A stretch of DNA of 64,000 nt from Onthophagus taurus (taxonomy: Eukaryota; Arthropoda; Insecta; Coleoptera; Scarabaeidae), in the NCBI RefSeq assembly GCF_036711975.1, contig NC_091967.1:5518001-5582000 (forward strand). Reading direction: 5' to 3'. Under the pieces are notes generated by a model, which saw only the letters and a program-made list of their open reading frames with translations, was not told the origin of the DNA and searched no databases. Shown in pieces: positions 28,701-37,569 of this stretch (its first letter is position 1; each line of letters begins with the position of its first letter). A program made the position numbers and the translations under genes.

Positions 28701-31700
28701 AACTACTCACCGACAATAACATAATATAATATCGGAGAAATGAGGTCGAATAATCTGAGATTATAGCAGATAAAAAACGAATCAATTTCGTTCCGGTTCC
28801 TTAATTAATATTTATTGTATGAATATTAATTATTAATCGCAATTAAGATCCCACTTAGTAAAAAGAAAAGTAATACACGGTCAACGTGATACAGTTGCTG
28901 CATTCACCGGGTGACCTTTTACTTACTTTCACAACCAGGCGTTACCAGTTCGTATTTCTTTGTTGTACCTACAATAAACCAGCTTCTTTTTCGCTCTTTT
29001 TTATAATCCTCGGATATTGGATGACTGGCCAATCATGATGCCATCGTGGATTCTTTTTAACTACTCAACCGTAAAAATCCGTGGGAACCAGAAGCAAGAA
29101 TTTAATTTTAATAACTTCAATAAATTAAACGTATTTAACATTCATTTAATTACCATCTATTAAATAGAGATCTGTGATATCAATATTAATGCGTTTCCAT
29201 CTATACATTAATTTCCGATAACACATTTCACTATCTATAGCAATTTGTTTCGTTAGACACTATATATTTTAAAAGCTAACTTTTGTTTTCTCAACAGATT
29301 TAACACCAAAACCAAATGGATTATTTAATTTCACCCAGATCCAATAAACTTGAAGGTAAGTATTAACATTAAATTTGGATTGATGCCAATTTGTGTTCAA
29401 GTCTGGTTTGCTACCGCGTGAATGAGTCATTTTGATTTTTAGGATTGCACGCATAAATTCTTCAAATGAATAAACTTCTCAATTATAGATTTTTTTGTGA
29501 AAGGTAATAAAATTATAAAAAAGTATAACATTGAACTAGACATAACATATAAAGAAATCTGTACTTATATATATAGTTTCACGAATGAATAATTCAGATA
29601 AAACTTATAAATTCTTACTTCTTGCATGTGCTTCATGCAAAGCGTGGGTTCAAATACCTCTATAATTAGTTATAAAACACGTTGTAATTTACATTTATAA
29701 AACCATTAATGAGGAATTTTTAGATACTATTGGTATTTATGTTTTCTATTATCAAATCTCTTCAAGAAACACTTAATTAAACAGGATCTAGTTAATGTAC
29801 AGGTTGAATCAAAAGTTTCTATTTCATAATAATAATTTTCTTTGATCGTTTGAGGCAAGCTTTGACTCGTACACCAAGATCAGTCACTGTACCAGACGAA
29901 GCTGGTACAGTACAGCCGAAAATACCGGTTTTTGCTCAAAAGGTACCACCAGTTAAAAATGTTTAAAAACCAGTAAAATAAATGTAGAAGTGGGGTGAAA
30001 GATTCACTTGTAACAACTTGTTACATTAATTGTACAGCAGGTACAATGCGATCTCGCACATCAGGATCACAACGTTTCAACATTCCAACTATTCAAGCTA
30101 TAGCTACAACTGTTGTGTCAAAGCTTTGAACTTACAATCCCTAGGTTGCGTTCACAACGCTTACTCGATTCACCCAGGTTTAACCCTAGTCGTTCATAAT
30201 GACATCCATGTGGACAACATATATAATAATGGATGTCATTATGAACGACTAGGGTTAAACCTGGGTGAATCGAGTAAGCGTTGTGAACGCAACCCTATAA
30301 TTGTTGCTATCCGAAGGCAAAACAGGAAATGATTCAAGAATTAAGTCGAAAGAGTAGATGGTCAAATGACTTGGAGAATAAGGAACGGCAACGCTTCAAA
30401 GCGTAAGAGATCTGAAGGTTTAAAGAATAATTGTGCCGAAAGAAGTCATAAGTAGAAAAAAAGTGATGAAGAAGGACATCAAATAAAGAGGGCAATTATA
30501 TAAAGTGCTCGAAAGAACTTAAATGATTACAACTTAAAAAAACAAAAATAATGGATGTGGTTGGTTAGATAAGCCATCTTGTTACTTTACTATAAAGTAA
30601 ATGTAAAATTATTGAACGAGGGCAAAAAGAAATTTGTTTATTACGGGAATTTATACCTGATTGAAACATTTCCCAAATACTGGCACTGGTGTTCTATCAA
30701 TACATCTTTTTCATACACCTGAACATCATTTATGCCATTTTGATAGTAAAATATGCCACAAAATAAATTTGATAAGCCGGAGTTACTTACTAGGAGCAAC
30801 CACTACCACCAACGGATGACCAGAAAAATGTATCGTTATAAGAATAACATCAATAGAGAGGATGGTATGAAGCTTAGCAGAATCACTCCACGCCGAACAT
30901 GGAAAAACGTTTTAAAAAATTGTAATGAATTAATTTACTAAATATCTCGAAAACCAAACGAATTGAAGATATGAACTATACAGAAATGTCCACAAAACTC
31001 GGGTCAAGAATAACTCCATTGTATTATTCATGCCCGCAGACTTTCATTCATTGCAATCTTTTCATACTCGTACAAAGTTTTCACGCTGTTGACGAGCTTA
31101 AACTCGTTCATTACGGTCTTAACAAGTCCTCGCTTTTCTAATTCTCAACCACTACGATCACTGTTTCAGTAAATTAAAGGGATTACTTTTCATTAAGCCC
31201 AGGACTTCCCACTTTGATGAATGTATCCATTTAGATGTGCTGATTTGGACTCGGATAATTTTTCAGTTTTCAACACTAGCGTCGTCACCTATAATTCCGG
31301 TTGAACTTAAAGTTATAGATGGATTAATTTTCAGGCACACATAAACGTCAATTTCAAATCTACTTAAATCAACATTTTAAATTTTAAGAAAACTTCGTCG
31401 ATATATACAACATTAGAAAAGAAATAAATCACAAAGGTATTTGAAATAAAGTTCAAAGTAAAATCAAGGTAAACTTCAACGCAAAAATAACTAACCCCAA
31501 TTTGAAATAATAACAAACATATATTATGACAACGTTCCCAGTTTTTGAATGATTATTTGTATTCAGCAAAAGCCTCTACAGAAGATTTTAAAATTTTATT
31601 TGATACATTCTTCCTTTTTATGTGAAAATCATTCCCGTCGCATAATAAACTTTGGCGTCGAAGCATTCTTATTCTTTAATGAATCTTAAATAAACTACAA

Positions 31701-32693
31701 AAAAAATTAATTATAAAAGCAGTTTTTATTTTATTTATTTATGTTTTTATAGAAATCCATTATATGTATATTTCACTTCAAATAAACATCGCATATAACT
31801 CAATGATCTTTAGCATGGTACAAGATATGTAGTTAAAAAAACGATAAGGACTTAGCACGAAATTTGGCTAAGAGCCAAAATTACACATGCAGGTACTTCA
31901 CGATGTTACGAAACATCGAAACGCACTGTTTACGTTTTAGAAAAATAAATTTAGTTGCTAATTTTGAAAACCATTTATCGCACTTTTTAATACACTTTTT
32001 TAAACTTGATGGCATTCGTGTTAAAAATAGAAAATCACAACCTGACGTGAAGTGCATTGCATTCTTGTTAGCCTTGATAGGTCATTGCCTAGAAAACAAA
32101 CTCCGTATGCAAAGGCAAAGACTACAGAGTTAATTTACTTACTTCCACATCTCCGCAGATGAAGATGTAACTCCTCTAATAGATGTGCCGTTTTAAAAGA
32201 AGAACGGAGCGAAAATAGCGGGATTATTAAACATTTTTGTATGGAAAGTATCGATATTATTGGGAAGATGTGGCAACTCTTGATATTTAAACTCAAAGAT
32301 CGATATTCACTAGCTGTCAAAACACCGGCTGTTTTTGTATTAACTTTTAAATTATCAACTTGGAATATATCGTAAACAAAACTTTCTAACACTTGTCACG
32401 CATTATAGGTTAAAACTAACGTACCCCACATCATTTTAACAACGAACGATAACCAGTCACATTAAAAAGTAATTGATAATTCATCAAAATAAGCAGGAGA
32501 TAATACAAAACAGTGATTGGAAAAGAACACCCGGCAGTGACACTTAAGATACCGTCCTCATAAACGGATTTTTTTAATTTTCGGAATCTTCGAACGTTTT
32601 TGTAACGCTAACAGGAATACTTACTCTGTTATTAGATGAGTCCACATCCGTTCTCTGTCGTTTATTCAGCGGTCCGTCTCCATTGAACGCCAT
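4685..32693 (-). CDS. sm: smooth / hnRNP L-type RNA-binding protein, 5' part of gene (partial)
   Basis: Five exons on the minus strand (32693-32625, 27612-27499, 21710-21625, 21358-21262, 4745-4685) join without a frame error (69+114+86+97+61 nt) into about 142 N-terminal residues. The gene continues beyond base 1. The product is a nuclear hnRNP L/smooth family protein that binds CA-rich RNA and regulates alternative splicing. Visible signs are a basic N-terminus with KRQR, then a complete first RRM: NHVLLFTIINPMYPITV, VLRIVIFKKNGVQAMVEF (the RNP strand of this family) and NGADIYSGCCTLKIDFAKPEKLNV, followed by SWDYT. The family block NGADIYSGCCTLKI is nearly diagnostic. All exons are under 120 nt and are separated by introns of up to 16.5 kb, which is why no long frame reveals the gene. 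Intron 3 is U12-type. The last visible donor (4684) is inferred from a GTGAGT consensus. Confidence 0.9.
4746..21261 (-). other. smooth intron 4 (16.5 kb)
   Basis: This is AT-rich, non-coding sequence between exons 4 and 5. It contains one LINE endonuclease fragment (about 6708-6960) and some GC-richer islands (about 5320-5400, 7080-7260, 17040-17230, 21030-21261) with no recognisable coding content. I found no tRNA, no convincing nested gene and no other recognisable transposon. Regulatory elements and unlisted small alternative exons remain possible. Confidence 0.75.
6708..6960 (+). mobile_element. LINE fragment (APE-type endonuclease domain)
   Basis: The frame at 6714-6959 reads ...RERMEIDIMGVSEMRWPK... 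followed after a degraded stretch by HGKHEHGVGLIVDS. This is the endonuclease pattern of RTE-like non-LTR elements (often annotated as craniofacial development protein 2-like): D-I-x-G-x-x-E-x-R-W, then H-x-x-G-V-G. The catalytic Glu of the EMRW block is present, but the domain is cut at both sides. It is a relic in the same orientation as the fragment at 3640 and could be from the same family. Confidence 0.75.
21262..21358 (-). CDS. sm: smooth exon 4 (end of RRM1)
   Basis: The exon begins after an AC dinucleotide (21360-21359) and encodes FDSVEAAIRAKDTLNGADIY followed by SGCCTLKIDFAK. This is helix 2 and the last strand of RRM1, near-identical to the smooth/hnRNP L consensus. The donor AAG|GTGAGT is at 21261. 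The frame stays open past this donor for 78 more codons, to a TAG at 21030-21028. Confidence 0.92.
21359..21624 (-). other. sm: U12-type AT-AC intron of smooth (intron 3)
   Basis: Read on the minus strand, the intron starts ATATCCTTTT (21624-21615) and ends ...TTTCCTTAATGATTACGTAC (21378-21359). The start is a perfect U12 5' splice site (ATATCCTT). TTCCTTAAT matches the U12 branch-point consensus (TTCCTTAAC), with its presumed branch adenosine about 11 nt from the terminal AC, and there is no polypyrimidine tract. Only this AT-AC removal joins exons 3 and 4 in the conserved reading frame. Length is 266 nt. Confidence 0.88.
21625..21710 (-). CDS. sm: smooth exon 3 (RRM1 centre)
   Basis: After the acceptor TTACAG (21716-21711) the frame reads DVLHTICQSSGQVLRIVIFK, then KNGVQAMV plus two bases GA. 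This is helix 1 and the RNP1-like strand of RRM1. There is no usable GT donor before the frame stops. Instead the coding sequence ends at A|ATATCCTTTT, the U12-type AT-AC donor. Splicing to 21358 restores GAG TTT GAC, giving the family sequence MVEFDSVEAA. Confidence 0.9.
21711..27498 (-). other. smooth intron 2 (5.8 kb)
   Basis: Non-coding, AT-rich intron. The open frames at 22438-22665, 25210-25503 and 25900-26121 show no domain, no family resemblance and no splice-site fit to the smooth frame. I found no other feature. Confidence 0.7.
27499..27612 (-). CDS. sm: smooth exon 2 (start of RRM1)
   Basis: The acceptor TTTTAG is at 27613-27618 and the donor GTAAGT at 27498-27493. They enclose 38 codons in phase 0. 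The exon carries a basic stretch (EEPRRKRQEESK) and then the first strand of RRM1, PNHVLLFTIINPMYPITV, which matches the smooth/hnRNP L pattern H-V-L-x-x-T-I-x-N-P-x-Y-P-I-T-V. A longer open frame overlaps in another phase and is spurious. Confidence 0.9.
27613..32624 (-). other. smooth intron 1 (5.0 kb)
   Basis: Non-coding, AT-rich intron that contains the cluster of inverted repeats at 29887-30294. Open frames at 30030-30332, 30753-30941, 31864-32133 and 32135-32392 are not recognisable. The first of these simply crosses the palindrome. Confidence 0.7.
29887..30294. repeat. cluster of inverted repeats including a perfect 66-bp-arm hairpin
   Basis: The main element has arms 30144-30209 and 30229-30294. 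They are perfect reverse complements over 66 bases and are separated by a 19-base loop. Three small perfect palindromes precede it: 29887-29895/29902-29910 (CTGTACCAG/CTGGTACAG), 30009-30025 (TGTAACAA C TTGTTACA) and 30030-30046 (TTGTAC/GTACAA). No transposase frame or target-site duplication was recognised. The sequence could be a foldback or MITE remnant or a recent snap-back duplication. Confidence 0.9.
32625..32693 (-). CDS. sm: smooth exon 1 (start codon exon)
   Basis: ATG at 32693-32691 opens a 23-codon frame beginning MAFNGDGPLNKRQRTDVD. It ends exactly at a consensus donor, AGA|GTAAGT (donor at 32624), phase 0. The basic KRQR patch is a plausible nuclear localisation signal, as in hnRNP L proteins. 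The frame continues directly into exon 2. Sequence upstream of the ATG (32694-32800) is GC-richer than the surroundings and would be 5' UTR or promoter. Confidence 0.8.
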
Positions 32694-33654
32694 TTTGATA
32701 TAACCGAGCATACGAAATTCAACCTACCGCTACAACGGCACGCGCAGCACTGTCAATTTTTTCAGCGTCGGCCGATGCGATGCGATGCTCGCCTGTTGTC
32801 CCACTCTGACAACGAAAGACAACGCCATCTCTCGGTTATCACGGAAACTGATATTGAATGCAGTTTTCGTTCGAAAATTTTATTTAAATAAAATCAATAA
32901 TTCACCACCTGCTACTGAATCTACTAAAATCAAGATATTAGAAATCTATTATTGCTATGATACATTTAGAAATAATTTTTTATTTGCTACTCTGCCCTGA
33001 AAATTTAAGTTGGCTACACAAATTTCTAATGAACAATCTTAATTTATTATAATTAAAATAATAAACACAGTAATTGCTTGGAATTTTATATTGATTTGAT
33101 GTAAAATTAATATATATTTAATCTCATTTTAATTTATCTTATTTTTATTTTAAATTTGATATTTCAATGGCACCAACACTAAAAAAATTAAAAAAAAAAT
33201 CATAACTTCATTTGATTCAAACTCTAACTTGTTAGTTTTGTAATATTTATTGAAGTTATTATGTTAGATGAAGATTCCATGGTGTTGGCAGAATGTCATG
33301 GGATAGTTTTTAAAGTTTCAAACGTTGGAAGTTATGCTTAAAGTGAAACAAATATACTGCATTAGTTTTGATAACCACAGTCAACGAATGTTGGTTAAGT
33401 CTAGTTAAGGAGTGTTGGGTAAGATTATGAACATTGTATAATGTCATGGATCAGTTATGTTTACTAAAGTTAATAACCTTCAAGTAAGAAATGTTAGGAA
33501 AGGTTAATTTTTTATAATGTTGGGTAGGGTTGAGGAACAAGATTAGTCAAAATGATTACTCAAATGTCCAGGTTAACAATTTTCGAAAGGTGGCAACACC
33601 TTTATTAATTTAACATGAAAATACTAACATTTTTTTGTGATAAACACTGGCTAT
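32694..33654. promoter_or_regulatory. smooth 5' UTR/promoter and P450 3' flank
   Basis: No gene is seen in this stretch. The first 100 or so bases upstream of the smooth ATG are GC-richer than the surroundings and contain repeated GCGATGC. They are the likely 5' UTR or core promoter. The other end (33601-33606, minus-strand AATAAA) carries the probable polyadenylation signal of the P450 gene, about 50 nt past its stop codon. Confidence 0.55.
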
Positions 33655-35195
33655 TTAATTGACCTTTTCTGTTCTTAGAATTATCGGATCTTTACCAGAC
33701 AAAACCGCAGTATTACCTGCAAATTGCATGTGATATTTAGTGGAAGAATGAGGAAAGACCTTGAAATTCTTTAACAATAAACAAAGAGCAACTTTAGTTT
33801 GCATTACACCAAATCTCAGACCTACAAAAAATAAATAATTTATATATAAATCTTTATTTTTACGTTTAAATTACCAATACAAATCCTTGGACCTTCTCCA
33901 AATGGTAAATATGAATACGGGACAATATTATGCTTATTTTCGTCTGAAAATCTTTCTGGGTCGAATTTTTCAGGATTTGGGAAATACTCTTTATCTTTGT
34001 GCATTCCCAAAACGCTTATCAAAACTTTTGTTCCTTTTTCAACAAGAACTCCGTTTGGAAGAGTACAATTTTGTGTACAGCGCCTTGGAAGTGTATGTAC
34101 TGGGGGATATTTTCGTAAAGTCTCGTTAATCACTTGCTCTAAATATTTCATTTCTGTAATTCCATCATAAGTAATTTTACCATTATTTTCCTTTATTTTT
34201 GTTCGAATTTCCTCTCGTAATTTATCTTGTATGTTTTGATGACGTGCTAATTCGTATAAACAAAACGATGCGGTGGTTGAAGATGTTTCAAATCCAGCTG
34301 CGAAAAATACAAATGCTTGAGCGGCGATTTCTTCGGTTGTCATTGGCGCTTTTCCTTCTGCTTTGGCAGAATCTTGCATGTTTATTAAAATTTGCATGAA
34401 ATCATTCCTGGTGATATTTTCTGTTCGTCGACAGTTGATCATATCGTTTACAACACCCATAAAAAAATCCGTTACATCTGGTTCGACTATATGTAATTGC
34501 AATAATTTTACAATACTAGGTGGAAGATTAAAAAGTCTTCTTAAAGTAAATTTTATATTTGGCGTTAAAACTTTTTTCCCATAAGTTCTAAATTCAGCGT
34601 TTGGATTTGTAAAGCTATTACAGTCTAATCCGAAAGCACAAGAACCAATTACGTCAGTGGTATAACACGCCACGGTATCTTTAATATCTAAGGGTTTTCC
34701 ATTTTCGGTGCATTCAAAAACAAATCTTTCAAGTTGCTCGCCGCAGTCTAACATAGTTTGAAACATCATCTTCATTTTTCCAGATGTAAAAGTTGGAGTG
34801 AGTTTCACTCTCATATCACGCCATCTTTTTCCTTCTAAATTGAATAAGTGGGCCAATAACGGTTCTTCCTTTTCGTCGATATTGCTACCGTGGCTGTTGA
34901 AGCTTTGAAATTGTTTGTTTACGACCGTTTTAACAGCATCTGGGTGAGCTAGTAATAACATTGGAGTTGTCCCCGCATAAAAACCACCATATTGGACACG
35001 CATAGATTTAAATGTTTCGTACATTCGTACCATTTTTTCGATGCCTTTTCCATCGAATGGATTACCAAGATTTCCAAAGGGAATTTTTGGTTTTATTGTT
35101 ACTATTCCCTTTTTTTCCCAGTATTGATACGATTTTTTATAATACAAGTATAGCAACAAAATTATTGTTGGAATTACAAACCAAAAAATTTCCAT
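33655..35195 (-). CDS. cytochrome P450, CYP6-like (left copy)
   Basis: Two exons, 35195-33875 and 33821-33655, are separated by a 53-nt GT-AG intron and encode 495 residues, the normal length for the family. This is an ER-anchored monooxygenase of the CYP3 clan. CYP6 enzymes typically oxidise plant toxins, insecticides and other xenobiotics, but the substrate here is unknown. Visible features are an N-terminal hydrophobic anchor (about residues 3-16), helix C WRDMR, the CYP6-typical KLTPTFTSGKMKMMF, the I-helix AGFETSSTT, ExxR as ETLR, PERF, and the heme loop PFGEGPRICIG with its cysteine ligand. The phase-1 intron falls in the CIG codons, as is usual in this family. The first in-frame ATG is used (35195); the codon before it is GTG. 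It is divergently arranged with a close paralogue, and no lesion is seen. Confidence 0.93.
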
Positions 35196-35904
35196 CACTA
35201 AAAACTTCTTAACACAAATAATTTATTAATTTCACCTCAGCGTCTAAACGTCGATCTTTACTTAACGTAGTCTTCGTTATCGCAGAGGTTATTATTCCAA
35301 TAATGATAACAATAAAATTGCGTTATGATTGCGATAAAAATATATTTATATGTTTTCAATTAGATAACAATTGATTCACTCTATGGTGACATTCGGTTAA
35401 TTTCTAAGGAGAAATTGCTCAGTCTAAATGACACTTCACTTTCTGAACAGCCCGTTCGCTGTTTATAAAGTGTTTACTGTTATTTGTAATTATGATAGTG
35501 CGCAAATTGTATCTTAACTTGCATGAAATTTTAATGTATCCATCTTTGGGCTAAAAGCTGTGTACTGAGCATATTTTCTTATACCTCTGTAATCAATACT
35601 AAAATTGGATGTTCGAAGTAATAACCCTACACGAGTTATTACTACTTCACCAGCTCTCACACAGATAGTCAAAAAAATAATAACACCTTTTTCACATAAT
35701 CAAAATCACTATCAGCTAGTTGGTTTATTAAAAATAAAAACATGTATCGCAAGTCACGATTACAAGTTGATCATTAGACAAACAACAATGACCTCGGCGT
35801 AAACCACGCTACGTTAAATACAGATCAACGTTCAGAGGCTGAGCAGTGTTATTAAGACATTGACCGTGTAAAGAACAACAACTTAATCCGTTAAACTTTT
35901 AGTG
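35196..35904. promoter_or_regulatory. shared divergent promoter region of two P450 genes
   Basis: This 709-bp spacer lies between two start codons. The block 35809-35843 (plus) and the block 35270-35236 read on the minus strand match at 30 of 35 bases, beginning CTACGTTAA and ending GCTGAG. They lie 62 and 41 nt from their ATGs, so the inverted duplication carried promoter or 5' UTR sequence with it. A small palindrome (35617-35625/35635-35643, AGTAATAAC/GTTATTACT) sits near the middle. I could not assign transcription factors. Confidence 0.7.
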
Positions 35905-37442
35905 ATGGGGATTCTTTGGTTTGTAATCCCAACAATAATATTATTGTTGTATACGTACTATAAAAAATCATTTCAATATTGGGAAAAAAAAGGAATAGCA
36001 ACAATAAAACCTAAAATACCCTTTGGAAATGTTGGTAACCCATTCGATGGCAAAGGAATTGAAAGAATGGTGCGTATGTACGAAACATTTAAATCTATGG
36101 GGGCCCAATATGGTGGTTTTTACGCGGGAGCGTCACCAATGTTGTTATTAATTCATCCAGACGCAGTTAAAACGATTGTAAATAAGGATTTTCAAAGTTT
36201 CAACAGTCACGGTAACGTTTTCGACGAAAAGGAAGAACCGTTATTGGGCCACTTATTCAATTTAGAAGGAAAAAGATGGCGTGATATGAGAGTGAAACTA
36301 ACGCCAACTTTTACTTCTGGAAAAATGAAGATGATGTTTCAAACGATGTTAGATTGCGGCGTGCAACTTGAAAAGTTTGTTCTTGAATGCAACGCAAGTG
36401 GAAAACCGTTAGATATTAAAGATACCGTGGCGTGTTACACCACTGACGTCATTGGTTCATGTGCTTTTGGATTGGAGTGTAATAGCTTCACTAATCCTAA
36501 CGCTGAATTTAGAAATTACGGGAGAAAAATTTTTACACCAAGTATAAAATTTACTTTACGAAGACTTTTAAATCTTCCACCTCGTATCATAAAATTATTA
36601 CATTTACGTGTACTTAATCAAGATTTGTCTGATTTTTTCATCGGCGTGGTAAACGACACCATCAATTATAGACGGACACAAAACATCACAAGAAATGATT
36701 TCATGCAAATTTTAATGAATATGCAAGACTCCGCAAAAGCAGAAGGAAAAGCAGCGATGACCACGGAAGAAATTGCTGCACAAGCATTTGTTTTTTTCTT
36801 AGCTGGGTTTGAAACATCATCAACCACCGCATCATTTTGTTTATACGAATTAGCCCATGATCAAGATATACAAGATAAATTACGCGAGGAAATTCGTTCG
36901 AAAATAAAAGAAAATGGCGGTAAAATCACTTATGATGGAATCATGGAAATGAAATATTTAGACCAAGTTGTTAACGAGGCTTTACGAAAATATCCACCAG
37001 TCCATGTCCTTCCAAGACGATGTACCGAAAATTGCGTTCTCCCAAACGGAGCTCTTATTGAAAAAGGCACAAAAGTTTTCGTAAGCGTTTTAGGAATGCA
37101 GAGAGATGAGGAATATTTTCCAAATCCTGAGAAATTCGATCCAGATAGATTTTCCGAAAAAAATAAGCATAATATTGTTCCTTACACATATTTACCGTTT
37201 GGGGAAGGCCCAAGAATTTGTATTGGTAAGTTTGATCCCAATATAAAGTTTTTTTACTAATTTATATTATTTTAGGTTTAAGATTTGGAGTGATGCAAAC
37301 AAAACTTGCTATGTGTTTATTATTAAAAAATTTCAAGTTATTTCCTCATTCTTCCGTTAAATATCCCTTGCAGTTTGATAGTAATTCTGTGGTTTTATCT
37401 GGAAAAGACCCTATTATTCTTACAACCGAAAAAGTTAATTGA
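35905..37442 (+). CDS. cytochrome P450, CYP6-like (right copy)
   Basis: Exons 35905-37225 and 37276-37442 (50-nt intron) encode 495 residues. This is a close paralogue of the neighbouring minus-strand gene with identical exon structure and length. Motifs by residue: membrane anchor 3-16, WRDMR 125-129, I-helix AGFETS 300-305, ExxR (EALR) 358-361, PDRF 413-416, heme loop FGEGPRICIG 432-441 with Cys439 as iron ligand. The C-terminus ends ...IILTTEKVN. The start is ATG 35905; the GTG just before it is not used. A polyadenylation signal AATAAA is at 37515-37520. Its 3' end converges on SNAPC4, with only 127 bp between stop codons, so the 3' UTRs may overlap. The enzyme appears functional. Confidence 0.94.
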
Positions 37443-37569
37443 TAACCATCACTAATCACAGAAGTCGAAATTGGTTCCCATGGACTCTGGACTGGTAACA
37501 AAAGTGATAGAAATAATAAAAACTTTGTTATTAATACTCTTTATTTATTAGAAAATAAACTAAAAAAAA

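Noticed and set aside
35902-35904. GTG as P450 start codon (and its mirror at 35198)
   Set aside because: An ATG follows immediately in frame in both genes.
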